Shown: positions 1 to 11,692 of the stretch, piece after piece
Layout: every line of letters begins with the position of its first letter
Position numbering within the stretch: position 1 is the stretch's first letter
DNA from: Cinnamomum chago
Taxonomy: Eukaryota; Streptophyta; Magnoliopsida; Laurales; Lauraceae
DNA: 64,000 nt
Reading direction: 5' to 3'
NCBI GenBank assembly: GCA_038049695.1
Contig: CP142455.1
Location: 21,985,501-22,049,500 of the forward strand
Position numbers and translations under genes: made by a program
Notes under the pieces: generated by a model
What the model was told of the DNA's origin: nothing
The model's input: only the letters and a program-made list of their open reading frames with translations
The model's database searches: none

Positions 1-827
1 CAATAATGGTGATTTTTATAAAGGTGGGCCCTATAAAGGTGTATAATGAAGTAAGTACTACAACTTGTTCTCTTTTATATCTCTTTTATAATAGTAAAAT
101 ATATATATATATAAGAGTAGTATAAGAGTGGGCCCAGGTGTGTAGTGAAACCAAATGTCATTTTGTTCTCTTTTATAAGAGTAGAAAATAAATAAATAAA
201 TATATATAATAATATTAAGTGTGGCCCACATCTTGCATTTTATTGGGTAGGTGTGTAGTGAAAAAGTACTATACTTTACTCTCTTTTATATAAGGGTATA
301 GATATAGATATAGATATATAAACGGTATAGATATTATATATATATATATATTATTTTATTATATAAGGGTGGGGCCCACAACTTGCATTTTATTGGAGAT
401 GTGTGTAGTGAAAAAAGTGCAACATCTTTTCCCTCTTTTATAAGGGTTTAAGTGTGGCCCACATCTTGCATTTTATTGGGTAGGTGTGTAGTGAAAAAGT
501 ACTATACTTTACTCTCTTTTATATAAGGGTATAGATATAGATATAGATATATAAACGGTATAGATATTATATATATATATATTATTTTATTATATAAGGG
601 TGGGGCCCACAACTTGCATTTTATTGGAGATGTGTGTAGTGAAAAAAGTGCAACATCTTTTCCCTCTTTTATAAGGGTTATTATAGATATAGATTATAGA
701 TTATAGATATATATTATATGTTATTATATAAGGATGGGCCCCACAACTTGCATTTTATTGGACATGTGTGCTGTGAAAAAAATACAGCATCTTTCTCTCT
801 TTTATAAGGGTTCTAGATTATAGATAT
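1..827. repeat. AT-rich tandem repeat block with a 233-bp direct duplication
   Basis: The block repeats a module with a GGGCCCAC core followed by acttgcattttattgg, tgtgtagtgaaaaa and ctcttttataagggt, separated by (TA)n and (GATATA)n tracts. Positions 218-450 and 451-683 are nearly identical copies (period 233). Further degenerate modules lie on both sides, and similar ones reappear at 3776-4010. No coding potential is visible. It could be a satellite-like array or stacked MITE remnants. Confidence 0.75.
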
Positions 828-1284
828 AGGGGCCGTTTGGCATGTCTACTTTTCAAGTCTATATCTCTTAAAACTAATTGGAAAATACATTATCAGAAAT
901 TAGACCGTTTGGATATCACCAGTGGTATGTCTGTTTGAACTAGATAATAGACATTTGTTGTCTATTTCAAAATCGTCCAGAAACTATGCTGTTTTGGACA
1001 GACAAAAACATCTGAAGCGGGTAGCCCTTTTTTTATAATTTTCGGACAAGTTTGCCCTCACTGTTTTTCTGAGATTGACAAGTTTACCCATATTTCTCTT
1101 GCAACAAAGAAGGCTATCTCATTCACATTCGAACAAAAAACCCTAGCAGAGCTTGGTGTTTCCTTCCTTCCTCCACCTATTCTCCATTCCTCACAAGGTA
1201 CTTCTCTCCTAATATGCCTTTTGTTTATGTGATTTTCTCTCTCTCTTTCCATTCCTCTCTTCATCTTTGTTATTGGTTTTGGAG

Positions 1285-1330
<46 letters not shown>

Positions 1331-3775
1331 GTTCAGAAGATTGACGGCCATGATAGAGAAGAACTTGGGTTTGATTTTGTGAGTTGGGGTTTTTTCTTTT
1401 GTGGGTTTTATGATTTGGTGTTTTCTCTTTTATGGATTTTGTGATTTAGATAGTTTATTTTAGTGTTGGAGGAATATCGCCCCTATGGGTGTTCCATTCT
1501 CATGAGGATATCATGATGTTGTAATGCTTTTTATATGACAATCAATTGGTAGGTTTGGAAGAAATTCTATTGGAGGCATTTTGAATTATTTTTTGCGCTA
1601 CAGGTTTGGCTCTTTGATTCCCATGAACGTGCCCATATTGGATTAATTGTGTCAAAAAAGCAGGGGGTTCCTTGAACTTGTTTAGTAGTAAGGAGAGGTA
1701 GTTTCTTGTTTTTAATTGAAAACCGTACTTGCCGGTCAAGCATTAGTGTGGATGTTGTTATCATTTATGACTAGGGCAACCATTTTCTAGCAAAGGGAGA
1801 CTATTTGATTGCCTTCTGTTAATCTTTAGATTTAATCCTTCAGTTTAGCTCCTTTGACAGAAAAGCATTGCTTGGAATTCAAAAAATCCTACTAGGTTGA
1901 GAATTGTACAGGACAACCTGATGGCCATTCAAAAAATGGAATAATTTTCATGTTGGTTGGCTCACTAGTCCAGATCAGTGGTGAATATTTTAATGGAAAT
2001 AAAAAGAAGTGGAGAAACAAAATACCCTGAGAATCTTAGTTCCATACCACATGAAAACCACATATCAAGACTGCCAAGTGGGCTTTGCCATGGAGTAATC
2101 AAAGTTGACAAACAAAAGGCAATAGTATCTACCAAAATGTTTAAGCTGTGCGGCACAAGAATATAGCATAATTAGGGCCTTTCAAAGGCCACAGTTGTCT
2201 AGATGAGAATAATCTAGTTCCTAACGCAATACTAAAATATAAGCTTAACTTATGTTAAAATGTATCTCAATTTTTCCAAATGATTTCTTAGAACTTGATG
2301 GTCTTATGCCTTGGGGAAAATTCAATGGCCACTATTTCTAAGGACTATAGAGGTTTGTTTCAAGTCGGATTTTTCTGATTAGAAGGGCCACTATTGGACT
2401 CATTTGCATTTTTTTTATGATTAATTTGACATTGATTTATTGTTTGTTGTCTTGAGAAAATATTTTAGATGCACTCTTTATACAATACGAGAATAAAGAC
2501 ATATCTTTAGAGGTGAGTAATAATGATTATAGTGGCATCTCCAATACCGATGCAGTGATGAATATTGCAGAACATATGGAGATGTCAGAAATTAGAAATG
2601 CAACAGCAAACGCCCTTTTTCATTCATGATGATAGTGGTATCTCCTTTCTTATCTCCAATTCACTCTTCAAAAAAACAAAAGAAGAGAGAAAAATGAGGT
2701 CATCTTCTTTGGTTTTTTCACTAGCAGTGATTCTCTTGATGTTGATGATGCTGGGTGATTTTGCAATAGCTGTGGAAGCCCCTGTTTCTACTCTAGCTCT
2801 TGCTCCTTCTCACATGGGTCTTAGAGGTCTTAAGAGTAGGCAGAGCAGGAGGTGCAATTTCCATCACCACCTCCACCTCCACTTCTATTCCCTTTGTAAC
2901 TCCAGCTGTCTCATTTGTCTCTCTTATCTTTCTATTTCCCTTCTTCCTCTCCGCCATGTAGATGGGCTTGTATTTTTCTTGGTAAAAGATAGAGGAGCTT
3001 GTATTATTTGATTGTTTGGAAGGAAACATGTTGCATTTGTATTTTTTATGGAAAAGATTTTTATTTTGCTTTTGCATTTATGGGTCTGGATCTTTGGTGC
3101 TTGGAATCATGAGAACCTTTGGTGATAAATAATCTTCAGATGGGTCTATCTCTTATAATCCGAACCATTCAAATTGAAGTTTATTTTCAATGTTGGAGTG
3201 ATCATGTGTAAAATAGGCCGGGCCTAGACTAGTCGAGGCCTAGTTCTCTACCCAATACTAGAAGGCTGAGGCAAAGGCTCCTAACAGAAGGCTTGACCTG
3301 GCCCAATATAATTAACACTTGTGGCTCAATATTTTACAAGGCACTGAACCCAAAACATACTTCAGGAACTAAATCCAAGTTTTAATATTTGGCCAACTAC
3401 TAACCAGTTGGACTTCAAACTTGGGCAAGCTTTTCCTTAGCCTAGCCCAACCCATATGATCTAGTAATTCATTGGATAGTGTACACAAACTATGGTTCCT
3501 AGTTTAAGTTAGAAGAGAAGATTAATATGGATAAGTTGAAATGTTGTAGTCTCGGGGGCTCATCTTTTGACACCTAAAACATGGCCAGATTGAATTTAAA
3601 AATAATTTATAATGGATGTCATTGAATTTCTATCATAAATTGACTTTTTTTTAAAAAAAAGACAAGAAATGCCCTTATAATAAGCTCTTCTTTGTATGTT
3701 TACCAAACTAGTTTTATCAAATATATCTACTTAAATTAGTGATTCTCCATGTGTTACCAAACGGTCTATTTGTGA
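828..3775. mobile_element. Putative DNA-transposon-like insert with GRCCGTTTGG ends
   Basis: The segment begins GGGGCCGTTTGG and ends CCAAACGGTC, so the ends are short inverted repeats (GGCCGTTTGG against GACCGTTTGG). It splits the repeat block: 686-745 and 3783-3840 are near-copies of each other on either side. No transposase frame is present and I could not define a target-site duplication. Inside lie a 42-base T run (1287-1328), a region resembling a plant 5' leader with a splice donor near 1198, and the small ORF at 2694. It may be a non-autonomous element carrying captured gene sequence. Confidence 0.35.
2694..3011 (+). CDS. Candidate small secreted peptide, 105 aa, unknown family
   Basis: I do not recognise this ORF. 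The ATG follows an A/G-rich leader (caaaagaagagagaaaa) typical of plant starts. Residues 1-29 look like a signal peptide: MRSSS, then a Leu/Val/Met-rich hydrophobic core, ending near AIAVEA. The next ~30 residues are Ala/Ser/Leu-rich and run into a basic patch (GLKSRQSRR) and a His-rich stretch (HHHLHLHF). The C-terminal third looks less protein-like and may not be translated. It sits inside the putative insert at 828-3775, with a possible upstream leader exon near 1130-1197 and a possible acceptor (ttgcag) near 2569. It could be a captured fragment or chance. Confidence 0.3.
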   Translation: MRSSSLVFSLAVILLMLMMLGDFAIAVEAPVSTLALAPSHMGLRGLKSRQSRRCNFHHHLHLHFYSLCNSSCLICLSYLSISLLPLRHVDGLVFFLVKDRGACII

Positions 3776-4020
3776 AATAGATTATAGATTATAGATATAT
3801 ATTATATATTATTATATAAGGGTGGGCCCCACAACTTGTATTTTATTGGGCATGTGTGTAGTGAAAAAAGTACAACATATTTCTCTCTTTTATAAGGGTT
3901 ATAGATTATAAATATAGATAGATAAGTGGGGCCCACAACTTGCGTTTTATTGGGCAGGTGTGTAGTGAAAAAGTACTACAGTTTACTCTCTTTTATATAA
4001 GGGTATAGATATAGAAACAT
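3776..4020. repeat. Continuation of the AT-rich repeat block
   Basis: The GGGCCCCAC, acttg(c)attttattgg and tgtgtagtgaaaaa modules recur twice here, matching 686-800 and 219-300. This shows that 828-3775 lies within what was one repeat block. Confidence 0.65.
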
Positions 4021-5000
4021 AAAACTAATATACTAGCAATGATAATTGGAAATCTTCAAATTTTAGAATCTTTCAAAAACATTACAATATTATTCGAGAA
4101 AAGATCATCATTTAAGATATTCTGGGAGATATTTGTGACATTGGAAAAGAGTTATTTATTTATTTATTTATAACGAAGGGTGTCCCAACCCTTTGGGAGA
4201 TATTTGTGACGTTAAAAAAGAAAGGAGATGGTTGTTTAATTCTAAAAAAAAAACTGTTGAAAAATGATTACTTTTCAATTGCTCTCCCCCAAATGTAATT
4301 ACTTCGTCTCCCTCATTCAGTATGAGCAATATACAAAAAAATTGTTAGACGGAAAAATCCGAATATAAAATGAAGTCATCATGCGAGATTTGTCAACTAT
4401 ATAGATAAATGGACGATAACTATTCAAATGGTCATTCAAATAACTATGAGGCTATAAAGATTTTTTCTTATCTAGAAGAAGGCTATATGCAGAAAATGAA
4501 TTATTTTTTAGAAACTTAAGTAATAAAATAAGCAAATTTGGGTTTTCTAAGGATATTATTTAAATTAAAATAGTTAAAAATATATGTTCACATATCTTGT
4601 CATAAGTTTTCTCCAAGAATATCTTCAAAATTGAAGACTCATAAGAAAATATAATATTATAGACAAGTTATTCGAGACTTTCTCATGAAGTTGTTTTATG
4701 TAGGCTACGTTTGTGTACACATCCTTTCCGCGGAAAAGAAAAATTGCCACGTCAGTAATTTCATAGAAATATAAACCTCAGAAAAGGATTTCTATGGGAT
4801 TTAGAAATTCATGTTTGGTGCTGCTCGCTCGAAAATGAGGTTTTCAAAAATAAATTAAACCTAACTAATATCTCTACTTATGAGAATAGTGATGTTAGTC
4901 GGGTATTGTATCTATTGGGACAAAAATGCTAAGTTGGGTTTTATTTCAAATTCAATTCCTAAATTAACCCTAAGAGAGAACGAAAGATTGGTTTGGGGCT
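4021..5000. other. AT-rich intergenic sequence
   Basis: I see no gene, RNA or element ends here. There is a (TTTA)n run near 4152-4172 and short A/T homopolymers. No reading frame is long enough or protein-like enough to support. Confidence 0.6.
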
Positions 5001-6600
5001 TTAATTCTTACATTACCAAATTAAAAATGAATTTTGATTCAATTAAAGAGAAGGCTTAGGATATGAATCTACCTTAGTCTCTTACAATAGCAAATATAGA
5101 CTTAGGGTTTCAAATACCTATTTTGGTTACAAACCTCCACGAAGTCACCAAATAGATCATGTGAGTTTAGATTTGGACATAACCTATCTCTAAGGTATAG
5201 GTTATCTTAGATCTAAACTTCACATACATTCAAGCACCATTACATGAACAATATTTAAAACTACAAGGATCAAATACCAAAGCTTAATATAGCATTAATT
5301 GACAAATCCTATAAATGGATAGCATTCATATTATGTAATCAAAGCATTTATTCATTTAATATAAAACCCTAGAACCTATACCGCACCAAGAGCATATGAC
5401 TAGAACTTCATCATAACCATAAGACGGAGAGTTAGTTACTTATGAAGAGAGCTTGGTGAAGAATCCTCGATGAAACCTCCATTGAAGCTCTTTGGAATGC
5501 TTCAATCCTAGCCTCCAGTTGCCCCCTTCGTTCTTTGATAAACTTAAAACTCCTGACTCTCTTCCTTATATATATTTTTGCCCCCAATTTTTCCTTCAAT
5601 TCGTGGAGCAAGACGGAGTCACCCCGCAACTTGCGTCCAGACGCTAGAAGGCAGTAACGTTGGGTGACTTGCAGGAATTGGCGTCCGGACCAGTGTTGCC
5701 CATCTTGTCTTGTTTTTTTAGAGTTAAAGCCACCACACACCACACCTTACACCTTCCCAAGTTAGCTCAATATTCACTCTCTTCACCTAGAATATCTGCA
5801 AACAAGAAACTATCACAATTAAGCCCACATAATATCATCCCAAGGTGTAACAAAGTCATCATTAAGGGGGCTAAATGGTACATTTAGGTGCTCATCACAC
5901 CCCCAACACTTTGCTAGTCCTTGAGCAAAGCAAAAACAAAAAGAAAGACTAAACTAAGCCCACTTCTGTAGGGAGCACGGCTACACTTAGCGTTAGCATG
6001 TGCATCAAGCCTTTAAACCCCTAAGTTCCCTCTAGAGGATGAGTTATAGTCTCGTGAGGGTTTGCAGTAAATTTACTTGCAAAATCCCCCTTTTATTTTT
6101 ATTTTTATTGAAACTTAAGAGAAACACACAAAATCAAGGGAGACTTTTCGAAATGAATATTTACAAACACTGGATAAAAAAACAGAGTACAAAATAACTC
6201 TAAATTAAATACGATTTCAAAGTCATTACGTAAATCAAGAACCACTTCCATTCAAGAGCAATAAGAGACCCATTCAATTACTAACCACCCATATAATACA
6301 AATACAAACCATCCATTTCTACAAATACAAATCACTAATCTTTGCAGTTGAGAATACAAATTCCATTTCCAAAGAAGGATTCAAAACCAACTACCATTCC
6401 ATGTGCATCAGAACATGCTACACCTACAATACAACTTCAAAAATATCTATTCATCTCAAAATGCTATTGATCCAACTACAACATTCAAAGTGCACATCCA
6501 TTCCACGTGCAGTTTCAAATCCTTTTCTCTCATTCCAATCACAACATACTTTTACCACCACTCAATCTCTATGATTCGACCTATACAAAACACAGGGTAG
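5000..6600 (-). mobile_element. Decayed LTR-retrotransposon non-coding region
   Basis: The minus strand carries sequence of the kind found in the untranslated regions of plant Ty3/gypsy elements. On the plus strand this appears as a 'gtgctcatcacacccccaac' segment (about 5890-5910), then 'ttgctagtccttgagcaaag', and 'cgtccggac'-type motifs near 5690. A 103-codon minus-strand frame at 5432-5743 has no recognisable domain and is probably not a gene. No LTR pair, primer-binding site or pol frame is seen, so the family call is an inference from general sequence character. Confidence 0.35.
5161..5223. repeat. Imperfect inverted repeat (hairpin)
   Basis: Arms of about 27 bases (gtgagtttagatttgg... 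and ...gatctaaacttcac) flank a short loop and pair with a few mismatches. It lies in decayed retroelement-like sequence and has no visible function. Confidence 0.5.
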
Positions 6601-6739
6601 AAAAGGCAAATGTTAGAATTTAGCTTAAGTGCATGAATCATTAATAACTAAGTTTGAATTTACATTAACTCATTACTACAAATACACAGTATATCTTAAA
6701 CTCAGTTGTGCCTGGGCTGGGCCATACTGTGCCCAAGTC

Positions 6740-7033
6740 TAGGGGTGCTAATGGGCCAGCCAGCCCAAGCCCGCTCCAGGCCCAGCCCACTTTGGGCCGG
6801 GCTTGGATTAAATGATAGAAAGCCCAAAGCCAGGCCCTGCCCGTGTAAGGAATGCCTGTAATTTAATTTAATTAGTCCAAACATTTGATCAAATGCCCAC
6901 AGAAGTGATAAAAAAAGCCCGCTTAGGCCCGGTCTGATTGATTAAATGGGCGGGCTAGGGCCGGGCCTAGGCCAGTGTTTCTAAAGCCGGATCGGGCCTG
7001 GATATGCCTTAGCCCTGCCCATGAACACCCCTA
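6740..7033. mobile_element. hAT-type non-autonomous element (MITE), 294 bp
   Basis: It begins TAGGGGTGCTAATGGG and ends CCCATGAACACCCCTA, giving imperfect 16-bp terminal inverted repeats with the TAGGGGTG start common in hAT elements. The flanking 8 bases are cccaagtc (6732-6739) and cccatgtc (7034-7041), a 7-of-8 target duplication. The interior is rich in GGCCGGGC-like words and holds no coding frame. Confidence 0.8.
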
Positions 7034-7041
7034 CCCATGTC

Positions 7042-7244
7042 AGCAGGGCTCAGCCTTGGCCCAAAGGCACGAGCCGGGCTAGCAGGTTATATGTGGGGCT
7101 GGGTTCCGACGCGTTGACAGGCATGTTGAGCTGTGCTAGGCTCGGCCCAGTCCAGTTTACATCCCTGCGCACGCGCTGGGGCCCACCTTTCATGCCACCT
7201 GTCCTTTAATCGATCGGCCGCCTCATGTCCATGGCTGCACTCGC
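7042..7244. other. GC-rich remnant with a hAT-like end
   Basis: The sequence is full of GGCTCGGCCC-like words and ends near 7167 with gtttacatccctg, the complement of a CAGGGATGTAAAC end typical of Ac-like hAT elements. The matching left end is not clear, so this is probably a degraded second element next to the MITE at 6740. It lies directly upstream of TMN-A and may form part of its promoter region. Confidence 0.4.
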
Positions 7245-8453
7245 ATTACTTAACCTCAAGTCTCTATTTAACTCAGGTCACTTTAAAACGCGGTTTTCTT
7301 TTCTATACATTCGTTGGACTCTGATTATCCCGCAGGGGATTTGGGCGAAATCTCTCACATCTGGTATGTCTACAAACCCTAGATCTGCATTAATTCCATC
7401 TCTTCCGCTAGATCTCTTGAAATCTGCGTCAAATCTCTTCAACTTTCTCTAATTCAGGAGAGATTTCTGTAATATCTTGTGTTTTCTGTTTGAAATTTCA
7501 TGTTAGATCTGTTATTTTAGCTTGCCATAGTCTAGTTCTTTCAATCAATTGATAAATCTCGTGCTTTTGGTCTCGATTCCTTTTCTTTTTGTTCTAGATC
7601 TGTTGTTTGAATGTGGAACTACCTGATTTTGATTTTGAGGGTTTTAAGGGTTTTTTTTTCTTAGTTCTCCTAGTTGGTTTCTGTTTGTTTGGATTTATAT
7701 CAAGCGAAGTGTATAGTTTCCAAGCAGTCAGTGATGATCGATTTTCACAGATCTGAAGTTGTAAATTGTCAGATTTGTGTCTGCCGACCTGATCTAGGGC
7801 TCTGATTCGGTTTTGTATTGGGTGGGTTAGCTTAAAAAGCGTAGAAATTAGTGACAAGATAGAATCACATGGTACTCCGGCTGAGCATGGTGGATCATGC
7901 TCATGCAAGCACCCATTTGCTCAATCATGAGCCTAACAATTTGGTTTTTTGCGTTGTGATATCTACAGTAATGAGCCTAACAATTTGGACTGGATGTTCC
8001 AGGTCCATCTTAATCTGGGGATCATATAATTTCCCAGTGCTGTTGAATTTTCATGAATTTTCTGATGATCAGTGTTGTTGTTCTACTATTAAGATCCTTC
8101 TATTTACTTGCGGCTATTATTTACTCTCTGATGCTATTTGAAGTTCTTCATGGCTTTGCTGATAAATTTTGTTCTCATCTGTTATTTGAAACTTTTGGTC
8201 ATTTCCTGGGATTATTTACTTGTTGATAAGAATGCTCCAGGAAATTAGTGTTGGGGCGGATTATGACTTGCTCTCAACCACTTACTGTATTTCTTGTTGG
8301 TGTTATATATATAGGAAGAACAGAGATTTAGCTTTCAGATTCAGGTGTGTGGAAGTTGGATTCCAGTGACCCAGATCTGTATCTGGAAATTCAATTAAGA
8401 GGTGTTTAGATCTGGTGGAATTACTGAAGAAATCATATTTTGATCTTGTTCCC
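7245..8453 (+). promoter_or_regulatory. TMN-A promoter-proximal region and intron-containing 5' leader
   Basis: Sequence here aligns loosely with the leader of TMN-B (20140-20923). Shared landmarks include 'catgttagatctg' (about 7498 and 20396) and the leader-intron acceptor (ctccag at 8235-8240, ctgcag at 20868-20873) followed by gaaa(c/t)tagtgttggg. A likely leader intron ends at 8240. The donor is uncertain; gtatgt near 7362 is one candidate. After the acceptor, TMN-A has about 160 extra bases compared with TMN-B, including a short upstream frame (ATG 8263, stop 8331) that would precede the main start if not spliced out. No clear TATA box. Confidence 0.5.
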
Positions 8454-10436
8454 ATGGCTTCCTCACCGTTGTCAAAGATTAGTTCTATGATTAGATCTAT
8501 TGTTTTCTCTCTGTTTTTCTTCGCATGCTTTTGCAATGGGTTTTATCTTCCTGGAAGTTACATGCAGACGTATTTGCAAGGGAATGAGATAAATGTCAAA
8601 GTGAATTCCCTGACTTCGATTGAGACCGAGCTTCCATTTAACTACTACAGCCTTCCATACTGCGAACCAGAAGGTGGGATCAAGAAAAGTGCGGAGAATC
8701 TGGGAGAACTCCTTATGGGTGATCAGATTGATAACTCGCCTTACCGTTTCCGGATGTACAAGAATGAGTCCCTTTACATCTGCACTTCAAATCCGTTGAC
8801 CGAGCATGAGACGAATCTCCTGAAACAGAGAACACACGATCTCTATCAGGTGAACATGATCCTGGACAATCTGCCTGCAATGCGGTATGCCAAGCAGAAG
8901 GGGATTAACATCCAGTGGACAGGGTTTCCTGTCGGGTACACACCGACTGGAAGCAATGAGGATTATATCATCAATCATCTGAAATTCAAGGTTTTAGTTC
9001 ATGAGTATGAAGGGAGTGGCATGGAGATAATTAGCACTGGGGAAGAGGGCATGGGTGTAATTTCAAAAGATGACGAGAAGGCATCAGGATATGAGATAGT
9101 CGGGTTCGAGGTTGTCCCTTGCAGTGTGAAGAGGGATCCGGAAGCCATGTCAAAGCTCAAAATGTATGATAAAATAGATACTGTGGATTGCCCGTTGGAA
9201 CCGGAAAAGTCTCAGGTTATCCGCGAGCGGGAGAAAATTTCATTTACTTATGAAGTTGAATTTGTGAAGAGTGATATTCGTTGGCCCTCGAGATGGGATG
9301 CGTATTTGAAAATGGAAGGCGCTCGCGTCCACTGGTTCTCGATCCTTAACTCTCTGATGGTGATCTTCTTTCTAGCTGGAATTGTTTTTGTTATATTCTT
9401 AAGGACGGTGAGAAGGGACTTGACAAGATATGAGGAGCTTGATAAGGAAGCTCAGGCTCAGATGAATGAGGAGCTCTCAGGGTGGAAACTTGTGGTGGGT
9501 GATGTGTTTAGGGAGCCGGAGTGCTCGAAGCTACTCTGTGTGATGGTTGGAGATGGTGTTCAGATTGCAGGGATGGCCGTTGTGACTATCGTTTTTGCTG
9601 CTTTGGGGTTCATGTCGCCAGCTTCTCGAGGAATGCTCTTGACAGGGATGATCATCCTTTATCTAGTTCTTGGAATTGCTGCTGGGTATGTTGGTGTTCG
9701 GCTTTGGTGCACTATCAAAGGCCATTCAGATGGATGGAGATCAGTTTCCTGGTCGGTTGCATGCTTCTTCTCTGGAATCGTCTTTGCTGTTCTTATGGTG
9801 TTAAACTTCGTACTTTGGGGGAGCAAAAGCACCGGTGCTCTCCCCATATCCTTGTTTTTTGTGCTTCTATCCCTTTGGTTTTGTATCTCAGTGCCTCTTA
9901 CCCTCTTGGGAGGGTTCTTAGGAACACGTGCTGAGCCCATACAGTTCCCGGTCCGAACCAACCAGATTCCTAGAGAAATTCCTGCACGAAAATACCCATC
10001 ATGGCTCCTTGTTCTTGGTGCAGGCACCCTTCCCTTTGGAACCCTGTTCATTGAACTCTTTTTCATTCTCTCCAGCATCTGGCTTGGGAGGTTCTATTAT
10101 GTTTTTGGTTTCTTGCTTGTTGTCCTACTCTTACTTGTTACCGTATGCGCCGAGGTGTCCGTGGTCCTAACTTACATGCATCTCTGTGTGGAGGACTGGA
10201 GATGGTGGTGGAAGGCATTCTTTGCATCTGGTTCGGTTGCACTCTATGTATTTTTGTATTCAATCAATTACCTCGTGTTTGAGCTACGGAGTTTGAGTGG
10301 TCCTGTGTCAGCTATACTCTATCTTGGCTATTCACTGCTAATGGCTTTTGCTATCATGCTATCTACTGGCACCATTGGCTTCCTGACGTCGTTCTACTTT
10401 GTTCATTATCTTTTTTCATCCGTGAAAATCGACTAG
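8454..10436 (+). CDS. Transmembrane 9 superfamily (TM9SF/EMP70) protein, TMN11-like, intact
   Basis: A 660-residue nonaspanin, the usual length for plant TMN7-12 proteins, in one coding exon. These proteins sit in Golgi/endosomal membranes and act in sorting and membrane trafficking. Residues 1-29 form a signal peptide, then comes the luminal EMP70 domain opening FYLPGSY with VNSLTSIETELPF, ENLGELLMGD and NSPYRF. Nine hydrophobic segments follow at about 293-315, 360-385, 392-415, 431-455, 461-490, 515-545, 547-575, 589-609 and 620-650. Between them are the hallmark RTVRRDLTRYEELDKEAQ loop, PVRTNQIPREIP and YMHLCVEDWRWWWKAFF. The C-terminus SSVKID is the KXD/E coatomer-binding retention signal known in this family. 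Start chosen at the ATG matching TMN-B; the frame extends 13 codons upstream but without an ATG. Confidence 0.95.
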   Translation: MASSPLSKISSMIRSIVFSLFFFACFCNGFYLPGSYMQTYLQGNEINVKVNSLTSIETELPFNYYSLPYCEPEGGIKKSAENLGELLMGDQIDNSPYRFRMYKNESLYICTSNPLTEHETNLLKQRTHDLYQVNMILDNLPAMRYAKQKGINIQWTGFPVGYTPTGSNEDYIINHLKFKVLVHEYEGSGMEIISTGEEGMGVISKDDEKASGYEIVGFEVVPCSVKRDPEAMSKLKMYDKIDTVDCPLEPEKSQVIREREKISFTYEVEFVKSDIRWPSRWDAYLKMEGARVHWFSILNSLMVIFFLAGIVFVIFLRTVRRDLTRYEELDKEAQAQMNEELSGWKLVVGDVFREPECSKLLCVMVGDGVQIAGMAVVTIVFAALGFMSPASRGMLLTGMIILYLVLGIAAGYVGVRLWCTIKGHSDGWRSVSWSVACFFSGIVFAVLMVLNFVLWGSKSTGALPISLFFVLLSLWFCISVPLTLLGGFLGTRAEPIQFPVRTNQIPREIPARKYPSWLLVLGAGTLPFGTLFIELFFILSSIWLGRFYYVFGFLLVVLLLLVTVCAEVSVVLTYMHLCVEDWRWWWKAFFASGSVALYVFLYSINYLVFELRSLSGPVSAILYLGYSLLMAFAIMLSTGTIGFLTSFYFVHYLFSSVKID

Positions 10437-10770
10437 AAGAATAACAAAGACCGCGTGGAAGATAAACTTGGTAATCATTTAGCCTCATACATAGTGAAGC
10501 TGCCTATCTTGGTGAAGTTGTACACTTCTGAATTTGTTAGTGGTTGGGAATGATAGCAATTTTGGTCCAATGACATCTTGATATATGCAAGGAGTATTTT
10601 GCTGCTGTTTCAAGTTTTCACACTTCATGAGGTTGGAAAATTTCTTTGCAGTTAGTCATGTATCTGTGTAACTGTCGTTTCTTGAAGTTGTTGAAACTGT
10701 TATTTCAGCATGTTTGAATACTTAGATCTCATCCTAGCAATTTAATTCCATCTGTTTTCTTCCTAATCTT
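10437..10770 (+). other. TMN-A 3' untranslated region (approximate)
   Basis: It aligns only loosely with the TMN-B 3' region: shared fragments include 'gaagttgttgaaactgttattt' against 'gatgttgctgaaattgttattt', and 'ctcatcctagca'. The divergence is far greater than in the coding core, where the two copies differ by only about 2%. The end point is a guess; no single poly(A) signal stands out. Confidence 0.5.
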
Positions 10771-11692
10771 TTGAATTTATATGTTCTTTCTTTCTTTCTT
10801 TTGATTTTATTTATATCATAACAATCTAGCTATTAGTAATTAGTTTTTTTTCTTTGTTTTCATTGGGAGAATGAGGATTGTTATGGTACTTTTCAGCTGC
10901 TGGTATTATTCTGCCAATTCTCCAGAACTTCCTGTAGAAACTGAAATTTGGTTGGTTTTACTGGGTTCTGACTTCTGGGTTCCAATCAATGGTCAAGCAG
11001 GAGAACCACCTGTCTGTCCTTTCTATCCCATTCCTTATAAGGCTGGATCATTTGTTTTGAAACTTATTTTACTTTGCCCCTGCTTGTGGAGATGACTCTA
11101 CTTAGATCACTAAACTGGATGAGTTGAATGGGTCTGCTCAATTCGAATTGGGCACTTGGTCAGGTGCCTGGGTTGAAACTTGGTGACCCTCTGAGTTGAG
11201 TTAATTTCCGGAGTTTTTACACATTGACTGGGCAGTAGCTTGAGGATTATGCTAGGATTATATAATTAGTAATCCTGTTAGGAGATTATAGTTTCTTTGG
11301 GTCTTCTCCATTTTTTTTTCCAAATGGGGTCCATGGTCCAGCAGTGGCATAAACTGTTGATATGATCAGGCTTAGGGTAGATGTCGCTTTCACAGTATGA
11401 TCCTATTCCTTCAACTGTAGTTTTTTTGTTTTTTTATTTTTACTTTTATTTTTAGGGCTTGGTTCTGTTTAATGCAGCGTGTTTCCTTTCATTGCATGAA
11501 TCAAATCAATGTGAGGGTAATGGTGTGAATATTCTTTGAACCAATTTTTTCCCCATCCTAAATGGTAACATGACTCAACCCCACATCCTTATAGTTGTGA
11601 CAATGTGCACCTTTTACCTGTTAATAACTGACGCTTGGAACCATGCAAATGAATGCTTGTTCAATCATAAACTGAGTGAACGGGGTTAGGGG
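10771..11692. other. Intergenic sequence
   Basis: AT-rich with a (TTTC)n run near 10788-10801 and pyrimidine runs. I see no gene or element boundary until the transposon at 11693. Confidence 0.55.

Noticed and set aside
1058..1444. Lys-rich and Phe-rich frames around 1290-1330
   Set aside because: They are products of the 42-base T run.
7021..7452. Short frames upstream of TMN-A
   Set aside because: They cross the hAT remnant and leader and have no recognisable content.
8415..8453. An upstream start for TMN-A, 13 codons before the chosen ATG
   Set aside because: The upstream codon is GTG, not ATG, and the extra residues are not shared with TMN-B.
9659..10078. Long minus-strand and alternate-frame ORFs inside the TMN genes
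   Set aside because: They are shadows of the TMN frame.
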